The notes: generated from the sequence alone by a model not told the origin. Shown: positions 1-7,888, counted from the first letter of the stretch. The stretch is 11,804 nucleotides of DNA from Leptotrichiaceae bacterium (GCA_030532815.1 JAUNKI010000001.1:33001-44804); one strand, 5' to 3'. Numbers and translations: made by a program.

Positions 1-10
1 ACTTTCACCT

Positions 11-53
11 CGTAATCTGATATTATTCTTATACTAAAATAATATCAGTTACG
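11..53. repeat. Imperfect inverted repeat (hairpin)
   Basis: The arms CGTAA-t-CTGATATTATT (11-27) and AATAATATCAG-TTACG (38-53) pair over 16 bp with a single bulged T at 16, around a 10-base loop. The pairing is seen directly. Neither strand has a run of T immediately after the stem, so it is not a typical intrinsic terminator. It could be an operator, a transcript-stabilising hairpin of a gene outside the window, or a relic of a repeat element. Confidence 0.6.
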
Positions 54-275
54 AAACTTTATTTTCAGTTGCCTACTTTTCTATATTCAAAATTTTCAAA
101 CTCCTTTAAATTAAACAACTTTCTCTTCCAATCCAATTAAAACAAAATTAATACATACATTTAAGTTGATGTGATTTCCTATTCAGATATTATTGTATAC
201 TCCATATATTTTAATGATGTAGTTCAGAATATTTACATATTCAGTTTCGGAAAAATAGTATTCCGACATTTAAAA

Positions 276-565
276 TATAGTAAAACTGTTTTAAAATTAA
301 AGTATATTCATCATAAAAAAGATTATAAAAATTATTACTATCTATTTCATAATATCCAACTCTATAATATGGTTAATTACAAGTACTGAATTTTTTTATA
401 TTTTTCTCTTATAAAATAAAAGTCGGTCAGCCTCTGAATTTTACATAACAGTTACTCTGTAGACAGCTGTTTATAATTAAAAAATATACATTATTCATAA
501 TCTCTCAATTTTTCCCAACTTACGGTAATTCTGTTTCCCTATAATTTTAAAACTGTTTTACTATA
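276..565. mobile_element. Candidate MITE-like element with 24-bp TIRs
   Basis: Positions 276-299 and 542-565 are inverted copies of each other with one mismatch in 24 bases. Reading inward from each end, both begin TATAGTAAAAC and continue WGTTTTAAAATTA. The similarity stops sharply beyond that, and outside the tips the flanks differ. Both tips begin with TA, which would suit insertion at a TA dinucleotide with duplication, as IS630/Tc1-type elements do; that link is inference. The enclosed 242 bases encode no transposase. The size (290 bp) and organisation match a miniature inverted-repeat element that would be mobilised in trans. The alternative is a chance inverted repeat in AT-rich DNA, which is unlikely at this length but possible because the core AAAACWGTTTT is itself nearly palindromic. 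Confidence 0.4.
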
Positions 566-592
566 CTTGAAAATTTTTATTTCTGCGTAAGT

Positions 593-619
593 AAAAAATC
601 GGAACCAAGTCCGATTTTT
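593..619 (-). terminator. Intrinsic terminator after gltX
   Basis: A 10-bp stem (594-603 with 610-619, centred on ATCGGA/TCCGAT) closes a 6-base loop and on the minus strand runs into TTTTTT. It starts 13 bases beyond the gltX stop codon, as expected for a Rho-independent terminator. The stem carries A and T runs on both sides, so it could also stop transcription arriving on the plus strand. Confidence 0.88.
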
Positions 620-632
620 CCATAGTATTCTA

Positions 633-2141
633 TTACAACTTCTTCAAAGTATTTTCAATTCTTTCCAAAGTTCTTTTTTTACCGATTACTGCAATTACAG
701 TATACAAATCAGCACCTCTCGCCTTTCCTGTAATTACGGCCCTCAACGGCATCAATGTCGTTGCAGGACCTTCTCCTATTTCTTCCTGTATCTCATGAAG
801 AAGCTGTTTTGCTTCTTCTTCGGTAATATTTTCTTCAAGTTTATTCAGTTTTTCCTTAAACAGTTCTATGGACTTCTTTCCTGTTTCCGTTTCCAGAGAT
901 GAAAGAAGCTTTTCAACAGATTTTCTTTCTTTTTTGTTCATTCCGTCTTCAACTGACGGCAGCTCAAATCTGTCCTCAAAATATATCGAAGCTATTTCCG
1001 GCAGTTCTTTCAATGTGTGGGCTCCTTCTCTGGAAATTTCGACTATTCTTTTTAATTTTTCATATTCTTTTTCGGATAAATTTTTATTTTTATAATATCC
1101 AGCTTTTATAAAATAAGGAAGGGCAAGTTCAGTAAGTTCATCAAGATCTTTCATTCTCATTTGCTGGTTATTCACCCATCCGAGTTTTACAAGGTCAAAT
1201 ACAGGACCTCCAAGTGAAATTTTGTCAAATGAAAAATTTTCTATCATTTCATCAAGAGAGAAAATTTCCTTATCTCCTCCGAAACTCCATCCCATAAGTG
1301 CAAGAAAATTAATTAGCCCTTCTTTCAGATATCCTTCTTCCATGTAATAATTCAGGGAAACAGGATTTTTTCTTTTGGAAATTTTAGTTTTATCGGCATT
1401 TCTGAGCAGAGGCATATGATACCACTCAGGCTCATCCCAACCGAATGCCTTGTAGAGCTGAATATGTTTAGGAGTGGATGCTATCCATTCTTCCGCTCTT
1501 ATTACATGAGTTATTCCCATTAAATGGTCATCTACTATATTTGCCAGATGATAAGTGGGAAATCCGTCGGATTTCAGAAGAACCTGATCATCTATTTTAC
1601 TGTTTTCAAATACTATATCTCCCCTTAATCCGTCACGTACTATCGTTTCTCCGTCATAAGGCATTTTAAGTCTTATTACGTAAGGCTCCCCTGCTGCAAG
1701 CTTTGACTCAACTTCTTCCTTTGAAAGATTTCTGCAATGTCCGTCATATCCCGGAGCCTGTTTCATTGCTATCTGTCTTTCTCTTAATTTTTGAAGTCTT
1801 TCGGGAGTACAGAAACAGTAATAGGCTTCACCTTTTTCTACAAGCTTTTCAGCATATTCCTTATATATGGAAAATCTTTCGGACTGTCTGTAAGGTCCGC
1901 TGTTTCCTCCTACATCAGGGCCTTCATCATAGTTTAACCCCAGCCATTTCATAGCATCAAATATCTGCTGCTCCGAATCTTTGGAAAATCTCGTTCTATC
2001 AGTATCTTCTATTCTTAATAAAAAATCTCCGTTATTGTGTTTTGCAAAAACGTAATTGAATAGTCCTATATATGCTGTCCCTACATGGGGATCCCCTGTA
2101 GGAGAAGGTGCTATTCTAACTCTGACTCTTTTTTCTGACAT
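633..2141 (-). CDS. gltX: Glutamate--tRNA ligase (GluRS)
   Basis: Class I aminoacyl-tRNA synthetase that joins glutamate to tRNA-Glu using ATP in the cytoplasm. The 502-residue protein is full length for the bacterial family. The HIGH-type ATP motif is PSPTGDPHVG (residues 12-21) and the KMSKS-type loop is KISKR (253-257). A zinc-type motif C109-x-C111-x24-C136 keeps the spacing known from the Escherichia coli enzyme, but the position of the fourth ligand holds Asn138 instead of His, so zinc binding is doubtful. The C-terminal third is the helical anticodon-binding domain, ending at Leu502. An in-frame ATG lies five codons upstream at 2156, but its own codons (ATGGAG) contain the Shine-Dalgarno GGAG, which sits 9 bases before the ATG at 2141, so the inner start is preferred. 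The gene has its own promoter (2183-2211) and terminator (593-619), although readthrough from the upstream acetyltransferase is possible. Confidence 0.97.
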   Translation of the reverse strand: MSEKRVRVRIAPSPTGDPHVGTAYIGLFNYVFAKHNNGDFLLRIEDTDRTRFSKDSEQQIFDAMKWLGLNYDEGPDVGGNSGPYRQSERFSIYKEYAEKLVEKGEAYYCFCTPERLQKLRERQIAMKQAPGYDGHCRNLSKEEVESKLAAGEPYVIRLKMPYDGETIVRDGLRGDIVFENSKIDDQVLLKSDGFPTYHLANIVDDHLMGITHVIRAEEWIASTPKHIQLYKAFGWDEPEWYHMPLLRNADKTKISKRKNPVSLNYYMEEGYLKEGLINFLALMGWSFGGDKEIFSLDEMIENFSFDKISLGGPVFDLVKLGWVNNQQMRMKDLDELTELALPYFIKAGYYKNKNLSEKEYEKLKRIVEISREGAHTLKELPEIASIYFEDRFELPSVEDGMNKKERKSVEKLLSSLETETGKKSIELFKEKLNKLEENITEEEAKQLLHEIQEEIGEGPATTLMPLRAVITGKARGADLYTVIAVIGKKRTLERIENTLKKL

Positions 2142-2147
2142 ATCTTT

Positions 2148-2154
2148 TTTCTCC
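2148..2154 (-). promoter_or_regulatory. Ribosome binding site of gltX
   Basis: On the minus strand GGAGAAA precedes the ATG at 2141 with good spacing. It overlaps the alternative in-frame ATG at 2156, which itself has no upstream Shine-Dalgarno sequence. This decides the start of gltX. Confidence 0.75.
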
Positions 2155-2182
2155 ATTCATTTATTACTTTTTTTGTTTTTAT

Positions 2183-2211
2183 ATTATATAATACTTTTTA
2201 TATTCCCGCAA
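2183..2211 (-). promoter_or_regulatory. Probable sigma-70 promoter of gltX
   Basis: On the minus strand TTGCGG (2211-2206) lies 17 bases before a perfect TATAAT (2188-2183). Transcription would begin near 2176, giving a leader of about 35 bases. The -35 matches consensus at only three of six positions, and the region is AT-rich, so the -10 is the stronger part of the evidence. It lies in the 91-base gap between the upstream acetyltransferase and gltX. Confidence 0.6.
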
Positions 2212-2232
2212 CTATATTATTTGCCACAATTT

Positions 2233-2742
2233 TTATAATTTCCTTTCCATAACAGTAATCGTATATTTTTCCTGAGAAACTTCCTTTACAGTATAAAATC
2301 CGTTTTTCATCCAAAATTTTTCAGCTTTTTTATTTTCTTTTATACAGCCTAAACGGATATAACCGTATTTTTTCCTTTTCAAAAATTCGGAAATTTCATT
2401 TACAATTTCCGTTCCTACTCCTTTTCTTTGACATTTTCGGGATATTATCAGCAGACCTATAAAAAATGTATCTTTATCAGGATATTCGACTATAAGGTCC
2501 AAAAGTGCCTTCAGTTTTCCTTCTTTATAAAATCCTATAACATATTTGTCTTTTATTTCTTTATCCAAAGGCAGGTTTGTTAATATTTCTTTTGAATTTT
2601 CAATACTCGGTTTTGTTTTGCAATATTTATAATATTCCGTATTTTCCTTGCTGAGTTCATAAATATCCTGAATATCTTTTTCAGCCAACCGTCTTATTTT
2701 ATATTCCAAAGACAGTCTTCTAAATAAAATACTTGTATTCAT
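2233..2742 (-). CDS. GNAT family N-acetyltransferase
   Basis: A 169-residue protein with the Gcn5-related acetyltransferase fold, which transfers an acetyl group from acetyl-CoA to an amine. The acetyl-CoA pyrophosphate-binding loop is visible as QRKGVG (105-110), following strand 4 (FFIGLLII, about 93-100). The C-terminal motif B is EKFWMKNGFYTV (141-152), which in this family packs against the cofactor. The substrate cannot be read from the sequence; small-molecule and protein-amine acceptors are both possible. The start is supported by GAGGAG 8 bases before the ATG. The gene lies 97 bases downstream of another GNAT and 91 bases before gltX, all on the same strand. The two GNATs share only family motifs and do not look like a recent duplication. 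I see no convincing promoter directly before it, so it may depend on readthrough from polC. Confidence 0.88.
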   Translation of the reverse strand: MNTSILFRRLSLEYKIRRLAEKDIQDIYELSKENTEYYKYCKTKPSIENSKEILTNLPLDKEIKDKYVIGFYKEGKLKALLDLIVEYPDKDTFFIGLLIISRKCQRKGVGTEIVNEISEFLKRKKYGYIRLGCIKENKKAEKFWMKNGFYTVKEVSQEKYTITVMERKL

Positions 2743-2761
2743 GGCAGCTTCTCCTCTAAAA

Positions 2762-2777
2762 CTCTCATTATTGAGAG
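2762..2777. repeat. Short hairpin in the leader of the GNAT gene
   Basis: CTCTCA and TGAGAG form a perfect 6-bp stem around a 4-base loop, 20 bases upstream of the start at 2742 and just before its ribosome binding site. On the minus strand it is followed by only TTTT, so it could be a weak attenuator or simply part of the leader structure. Confidence 0.4.
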
Positions 2778-2839
2778 AAGCAGAATAATATGTATAGCAA
2801 TTTTAAAAACAGGCATTTTATTAAAATCTCTGCTTTTCA

Positions 2840-3304
2840 TCAGAATTTCCTCATTTCTGTTTCTCTTGTTTCAATTTTTAAGTTTTCTATTTTCTTTTTC
2901 ATAAAATATCTTTTATGGTTTTCAGGACAGTCTTCCAATACTCCGAATACTTCATATCCGTATTTTTTATAAAAATCCTTTGCCTGAAAGTCAAATGTAT
3001 CCGTATGTATTAAATGTACATTATTTTTTTCAGCATAGTTTTCAGTTTCTTTCAGAAGTTTTTTTCCTATACCTTTGCCTCTGTACTTTTCCGAAATCCA
3101 CAGCGTATCTATATAAATGCAGTTCCAACAGTACATACGTGCAACAATTCCTCCTATTATTCCGCCTTTTTCATCTGTTACTTTTCTACTTAAATCAATA
3201 AAAGTTTCTTTCTGCTTTCCTGATACTTGAGACAAATTATACTCAACTAATCTGTCAATTATATACTCTTTGTCTTTTTCGCTGCAAACTTCAATATTAT
3301 ACAT
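2840..3304 (-). CDS. GNAT family N-acetyltransferase
   Basis: A 154-residue acetyl-CoA-dependent N-acetyltransferase. Strand 4 (YIDTLWI, 64-70) leads into the cofactor-binding loop YRGKGIG (74-80), then helix KKLLKETENYAEKNN (81-95), and motif B around KDFYKKYGYEVFGVL (109-123). The substrate is not identifiable. The reading frame is open upstream to an ATG at 3376, which would overlap the end of polC and add 24 residues that do not fit the family. The ATG at 3304 is preceded by a near-perfect AGGAGG with 7-base spacing and begins directly at the first strand of the GNAT fold, so it is taken as the start. With that start the gene follows the polC stop by 28 bases, so co-transcription with polC is likely. 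A role in replication is not implied by this. Confidence 0.88.
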   Translation of the reverse strand: MYNIEVCSEKDKEYIIDRLVEYNLSQVSGKQKETFIDLSRKVTDEKGGIIGGIVARMYCWNCIYIDTLWISEKYRGKGIGKKLLKETENYAEKNNVHLIHTDTFDFQAKDFYKKYGYEVFGVLEDCPENHKRYFMKKKIENLKIETRETEMRKF

Positions 3305-3311
3305 CTTTAAA

Positions 3312-3317
3312 CCTCCT
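3312..3317 (-). promoter_or_regulatory. Ribosome binding site deciding the GNAT start
   Basis: AGGAGG on the minus strand, 7 bases before the ATG at 3304. No comparable site precedes the outer ATG at 3376. Confidence 0.85.
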
Positions 3318-3332
3318 GACTTTCCGAAGAAC

Positions 3333-6300
3333 TTAAAATAATGTCTGCTGATTAGTTGCTGACAGTTCGGGAACACAATTATGAACTTTTAACAGCTCCA
3401 TAACTGTTTTATTTAATTTTGTTCTTTTTACAAGGTCTTCTATTGATAAAAATTCACCGTTTTTTCTTTCTTCTATTACATTCAATGCAACCGCTTCACC
3501 AAGTCCGTCCATTGCCACAAGAGGAAGCCTTATTTTTCCGTCTTCTATTTTAAAGGCTTTCGCTTCAGATTTATAAATATCAAGCTGAAGAAGTTCTATT
3601 CCTCTATAATGCATTTCTATTAAAATCTCATATAAAAATAGTTCCTGCTTTTCCTTTGCATTTAAATTTCCTTTTCTATCCAGTTCCTTTTTAGCTTCCT
3701 TTAGTTTATCCACTGATTTGAACATGGCGGTCATTTTAAAGTCATCTACTTTTCTATTTAAAAATGCGGTATAAAATTCCAGCGGATAATGCACTTTAAA
3801 ATAAGCTATTCTCACAGCCATCATAACGTAAGCTACTGCATGCCCTTTAGGAAACATGTATTTTATTTTTTCACATGAGTCAATATACCACTGTTTTACA
3901 CGATGCTGTTTCATTATATCCGAATATTCCTTCCATTTTTCAGGATTTCTCGTAGGCTGTCCTTTTCTTACAAATTCCATTATAGTAAATGCAAGAGACT
4001 TATCAAGACCGTTGTCAATAAGATAGTTCATAATATCGTCACGAACCGTTATTATTTCACTGAGGGTTGCCGTACCATTTCTTACGTACTCCTGAGCATT
4101 GTTCAGCCATACATCGGTTCCGTGTGACAGTCCCGATATTCTTACGAGTTCGGCAAAAGTAGTCGGTTTAGTATCTACAAGCATCTGTTTTACAAATGAT
4201 GTTCCGAACTCAGGTATCCCCGATGAACCTACAGGTGAACCTATTTCTTCAGGTGTAACTCCCAATGCTTCGGTTCCGCTGAACAGACTCATTACTTTCT
4301 CATCATCAAGAGGTATGGAGTATATATCTATTCCCGTTAAATCCTGTAGGATTCTGAGCGTTGTAGGGTCGTCATGCCCAAGTATATCCAGTTTTACAAG
4401 CTGTTCGTCCATTACGTGATAATCAAAATGTGTTGTCTTGGACTCTGAATTCATATCATTTGCAGGTCTCTGAATAGGACAGAAATCATATATGGACTTG
4501 TCCTTCGGCACGACTATCATTCCTCCCGGATGCTGTCCCGTAGTTTTCCTTGCTCCTTCACACCCTTTGGCTATTCTCATCACTTCAGATTTTCTTTTGC
4601 TTATTTCAGGCGTGCCTTCCACTTCTTCAAAGTATTTTTTTACATAACCGAATGCATTTTTTTCAGCCAATGTGGCAATAGTACCTGCCCTGAATACATT
4701 GTCGGAACCGAACAGCTCTTCGGTATATTTATGAATTTCACTCTGATATTCTCCTGAAAAATTCAAGTCTATATCAGGGACTTTATCTCCGTCAAATCCC
4801 ATAAATACTTCAAAAGGTATTGCATGTCCGTCTTTTATGTACTGAGCTCCGCACTTCGGACAGATTTTGTCCGGCAGATCCGCTCCGCTCCCTTCGGTAT
4901 CGGTAAATTCACTATGCTTACATTCAGGACATCTGTAATGGGGATAAAGTCCGTTCACTTCGGTTATTCCCATTAAATATGCCACAATAGATGAGCCTAC
5001 CGAACCTCTCGAACCTACAAGATAGCCGTTATCAAGGGATTTTTTTACCAGCTTCTGAGCTATAAGATAAAGTACGGCAAAACCGTTTCCTATAATTGAA
5101 TTCAGTTCCTTTTCTATCCTTTCATTCAGAAAATCGGGAAGTTTTTCCCCATACAGCTCATGAACCTTATCATAGGTCATTTTTCTCACTTCTTCTTCAG
5201 CTCCTTCAATTTTAGGAGGATAGAAACCTTTCGGAATAGGTCTTACATTTTCTATCATATCATTAATTTCATTTGTATTTTCCACTACCACTTCGTAGGC
5301 CTCCTCTTTTCCGAGATAGGAAAATTCATCGAGCATTTCATCCGTAGTCTTAAAATAAAGTTTTTTATCATAAGAAAATACACGTCGGCCCATTCCGCTT
5401 CCCAAAACAAGTACGCTACGGTTAATAGCTTCCCTTTCTTCGAGATAATGTACATCTCCTGTGGCAACTACCTTTTTTCCGAGTTTTTTACCCAGTCCGT
5501 AAAAATACCGGTTCATTTCCGTAACTATTTTTCCGCTTTCACTTTCTGAAAGGCTGTCTCCTTCCAAATCCACATAATTGGAGATCGGATGTATCTCAAT
5601 GTAATCATAAAACTTTGCCTTTTCTTCTATTTCCTCTTTTTCGGTTCCGCGTAAGTAAAGATTTACAAGCTCTCCGCTATTTCCGAACACTGCAGATGCG
5701 GAACTTGCAAGAAGAAGATTTTCCCTTACTTCATTTAATACAGTTTTAGGTATTCTCGGTTTTTTATTCCCGAAAAATTCAATATGGCTTCGTGATACAA
5801 GTTCATAAAGTGCTCTTAAACCCTCCTGATTTTTTACAAGTATAACAGTATTCAGTGTGTCCGCATTCTGAATATTTGTCTGGAGCTCCTTATTTATCTC
5901 ACTTAATTTCAGAACACCTTTACTAAGTATCATATTCAAAAATTTCTGGAATATTTCCGCCGTAGCTTTAGCATCATCTACTGCCCTATGGTGATTATCC
6001 AGAACTACATTAAAATAATTGGCAATATATTTAAGTCCGAATCTTTTCTGGTCAGGCAGCAGTATTCTTGCCCAGTGAAGTGTATCTATAACACTCGGAG
6101 AATATTCCAAGTCGAGATTTTTTGCTTTCTGATTAATAAATCCTACGTCAAATTTAGCATTATGGGCTACAACTGTAGTACCTTTGCAGAATTCGAGAAA
6201 TTCAGGCAGTACCGTTTCAATTTTTTCCGCATCTTTTACCATTTCATCTGTTATATTTGTCAATGAAGTAATTTCTTCGGGAATAGATATTTCAGGATTT

Positions 6301-7649
6301 ATAAACACCGAAAACTCGTCAATTATTTCTTTTCCTTTTAATTTAATGGCTCCGATTTCTATTATTTTATCCTTATAAGGATCAAGACCTGTCGTTTCTA
6401 TATCAAACACCACATATATTTCTTCTTCTATAAGCTTTTCCGACGGTTTTGTTATCATTTCCTGCTCATCGTCTACAACATAAGCTTCCACTCCGAAAAT
6501 GATTTTAAAATCATCAGATGATTCCTTATAAGCAAAAGGGAATGAATGGACTACTCCGAAGTCCGTGACTGCTACTGCACTATGCCCGAATTCCTTTGCT
6601 CTCTTTGCCAAATCCTTTGCAGAAACGACACCGCTCATTTCGCTCATATTCGTATGAGCATGAAGTTCTACTCTTTTTTTCTCGGCATTATCTTTTCTTT
6701 TTGCTATTTTGGGTTCAATTTTATCAACTTTTTTCGTATTTATATAAAATTCTCCTGTAAATCTGTCCTGCTCAAATATTCCGTTTACTTTTACCCAATC
6801 ATTCAGACCGATTTTCAAATCTTCATTAGGTTTTCCGAATATTCTGCACCCGATGGAATCCGTGTAATCCGTAATTAAAAAATCATATTTTATATTACCG
6901 TTCTTTGTTTCGGATATATTTATATCAAATATATGACCTTCAAGGGCAATTGCCTCTCCTGAATTTAAACTTTCAAGCACGGTAAATTCACTGGTTTTCC
7001 TGTCCTCCACTTTTCTTCTGAAACCGTTGTAAGCGGAATTTCCTCTGTTTCCTTTCCACTGCTCTTTAGTTTCTTCTCTTTCAGGCTCAATTTTAGGAAG
7101 TTCTTCGGCTTTTACGGCTTTTTCAAGCTGCTCTTTCTTTTCGTTGATTTTTTTATGTATTTCTTCAAAATCACCGTCAGTAAATTCTATGTTAAATCTC
7201 TTATTTGTTATATTTGCGATTCTGTCTGACAATTCTTTCAGTATTTCAGTTTTTCTTCCTTCTTCTATCATATATTCAGAAGGAAGTTTTATAAACACTT
7301 CATTTTCAAAACTTTCCACATCATAACTGGCGAAAATATACTGATGTCTTACACTTTCGGATTTATAGTTGTCTATTATAAATCTTATAAACCTGCTCAC
7401 ATCTTTTTCCACAATTTCAGGTTTTATACTTATTTTTATTTTTAATATAAGGTCATTTCCGAAATTTTTATGTAAAAGCTTTCTCAAATTCTTCAGCTCC
7501 TGAGTTGCATCATAATGATTAATATTTACATAAATTTCCATTTCTTTTTTTGAGGAAAACAGATTAATATGTTCTATTTCAAAATTTTTAATATCATATT
7601 TTTCCACAAACCTCTTATCAGGTCTTAATTTTAAATATTTTACCGTCAT
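3333..7649 (-). CDS. polC: DNA polymerase III alpha subunit, PolC type
   Basis: Replicative DNA polymerase with built-in 3'-5' proofreading. The 1438 residues match the length of Gram-positive PolC. In order: an N-terminal region (1-220); an OB-fold domain (about 225-320); the PHP domain, starting with HAHT (330-333), interrupted by a DEDDh exonuclease (about 410-575; D416-I-E418, HNAKFD 496-501, H554...D559), then resuming with GDVH (731-734). A zinc knuckle follows (C907, C910, C930, C933). The palm has PDIDLNF with catalytic D959 and D961, a probable third aspartate at D1076 (HFDYH), and the GQHPGG signature near 1037. The C-terminus has a helix-hairpin-helix-like segment near 1380 and ends in QQTLF, a sliding-clamp binding motif. 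One oddity is TDF (362-364), where PolC and DnaE PHP domains usually have TDH. A ribosome binding site (AAAGGA) precedes the ATG; the promoter is at 7805-7833. Confidence 0.98.
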   Translation of the reverse strand: MTVKYLKLRPDKRFVEKYDIKNFEIEHINLFSSKKEMEIYVNINHYDATQELKNLRKLLHKNFGNDLILKIKISIKPEIVEKDVSRFIRFIIDNYKSESVRHQYIFASYDVESFENEVFIKLPSEYMIEEGRKTEILKELSDRIANITNKRFNIEFTDGDFEEIHKKINEKKEQLEKAVKAEELPKIEPEREETKEQWKGNRGNSAYNGFRRKVEDRKTSEFTVLESLNSGEAIALEGHIFDINISETKNGNIKYDFLITDYTDSIGCRIFGKPNEDLKIGLNDWVKVNGIFEQDRFTGEFYINTKKVDKIEPKIAKRKDNAEKKRVELHAHTNMSEMSGVVSAKDLAKRAKEFGHSAVAVTDFGVVHSFPFAYKESSDDFKIIFGVEAYVVDDEQEMITKPSEKLIEEEIYVVFDIETTGLDPYKDKIIEIGAIKLKGKEIIDEFSVFINPEISIPEEITSLTNITDEMVKDAEKIETVLPEFLEFCKGTTVVAHNAKFDVGFINQKAKNLDLEYSPSVIDTLHWARILLPDQKRFGLKYIANYFNVVLDNHHRAVDDAKATAEIFQKFLNMILSKGVLKLSEINKELQTNIQNADTLNTVILVKNQEGLRALYELVSRSHIEFFGNKKPRIPKTVLNEVRENLLLASSASAVFGNSGELVNLYLRGTEKEEIEEKAKFYDYIEIHPISNYVDLEGDSLSESESGKIVTEMNRYFYGLGKKLGKKVVATGDVHYLEEREAINRSVLVLGSGMGRRVFSYDKKLYFKTTDEMLDEFSYLGKEEAYEVVVENTNEINDMIENVRPIPKGFYPPKIEGAEEEVRKMTYDKVHELYGEKLPDFLNERIEKELNSIIGNGFAVLYLIAQKLVKKSLDNGYLVGSRGSVGSSIVAYLMGITEVNGLYPHYRCPECKHSEFTDTEGSGADLPDKICPKCGAQYIKDGHAIPFEVFMGFDGDKVPDIDLNFSGEYQSEIHKYTEELFGSDNVFRAGTIATLAEKNAFGYVKKYFEEVEGTPEISKRKSEVMRIAKGCEGARKTTGQHPGGMIVVPKDKSIYDFCPIQRPANDMNSESKTTHFDYHVMDEQLVKLDILGHDDPTTLRILQDLTGIDIYSIPLDDEKVMSLFSGTEALGVTPEEIGSPVGSSGIPEFGTSFVKQMLVDTKPTTFAELVRISGLSHGTDVWLNNAQEYVRNGTATLSEIITVRDDIMNYLIDNGLDKSLAFTIMEFVRKGQPTRNPEKWKEYSDIMKQHRVKQWYIDSCEKIKYMFPKGHAVAYVMMAVRIAYFKVHYPLEFYTAFLNRKVDDFKMTAMFKSVDKLKEAKKELDRKGNLNAKEKQELFLYEILIEMHYRGIELLQLDIYKSEAKAFKIEDGKIRLPLVAMDGLGEAVALNVIEERKNGEFLSIEDLVKRTKLNKTVMELLKVHNCVPELSATNQQTLF

Positions 7650-7804
7650 TTTATCTTTCCTTTGCTTAAAATATATTTTTTATTTTCAATAAATTTGCTA
7701 TTTATACAATTTTATATTTTTTCGTTATTCCAAAAAATGATACTGTACTACTTTATTTAATCTTTGATTTTATATAACTTTAAAAGCTGATATTTGTTTA
7801 ACAC

Positions 7805-7833
7805 ATTATACAATATTCATAAAATTATTACAA
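7805..7833 (-). promoter_or_regulatory. Probable sigma-70 promoter of polC
   Basis: On the minus strand TTGTAA (7833-7828) and a perfect TATAAT (7810-7805) are separated by exactly 17 bases. Transcription would start near 7798, giving an unusually long leader of about 149 bases before polC. No recognised riboswitch fold was seen in that AT-rich leader. A second TATAAT at 7883-7878 lacks a good -35. Confidence 0.65.
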
Positions 7834-7850
7834 AACTTTTTCTTGATAAA

Positions 7851-7888
7851 ATACTTAAAAGTATCTAAAAAACAGATATTATACTTTT
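7851..7888. repeat. Cluster of ATACTT inverted repeats upstream of polC
   Basis: ATACTT occurs at 7851-7856, inverted as AAGTAT at 7859-7864 (2-base gap), and again as ATACTTTT at 7881-7888, which pairs with AAAAGTAT at 7857-7864. The cluster lies just upstream of the polC -35 element and after the preceding terminator. Its position would suit a regulator or DnaA-like site, but no known operator is recognised and AT-richness makes short repeats common. Confidence 0.3.

Larger units (their letters stand above)
1..592. other. AT-rich gene-poor stretch with repeats
   Basis: I see no convincing gene here. The longest open frame on the plus strand (171-389) starts at a GTG with no ribosome binding site and has the tyrosine, asparagine, isoleucine and lysine composition expected from translating AT-rich spacer. 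The stretch holds a hairpin at 11-53 and an inverted-repeat pair bounding 276-565. On the minus strand a short open stretch (136 to 65, 23 codons, reading LDWKRKLFNLKEFENFEYRK and three more residues before a stop) looks more protein-like than its surroundings, but it has no credible start, so it may be a relic. Minus-strand short palindromes at about 423-470 (TCAG-AGG-CTGA and AACAG...CTGTT) add some structure. The most economical reading is decayed mobile-element debris between gltX and whatever lies to the left. Confidence 0.5.

Noticed and set aside
171..389. 72-residue plus-strand open frame with GTG start
   Set aside because: It has no ribosome binding site, is extremely rich in Tyr, Ile, Asn and Lys as expected from AT-rich spacer, and overlaps one terminal repeat of the candidate element.
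423..470. Structured minus-strand segment considered as an IS605 end or TnpB guide-RNA scaffold
   Set aside because: Only short palindromes (4-5 bp) are visible and no tnpA, tnpB or recognisable C-terminal fragment lies nearby, so the comparison cannot be supported.
2233..3304. The two adjacent GNAT genes as an acetyltransferase toxin system or a tandem duplication
   Set aside because: There is no small ribbon-helix-helix antitoxin gene beside either one, and the two proteins share only general family motifs, so neither idea is supported.
3305..3376. Longer N-terminus for the GNAT gene that would overlap polC
   Set aside because: The outer ATG has no ribosome binding site, and the extra 24 residues do not fit the GNAT fold. 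The ATG at 3304 has a near-perfect AGGAGG.
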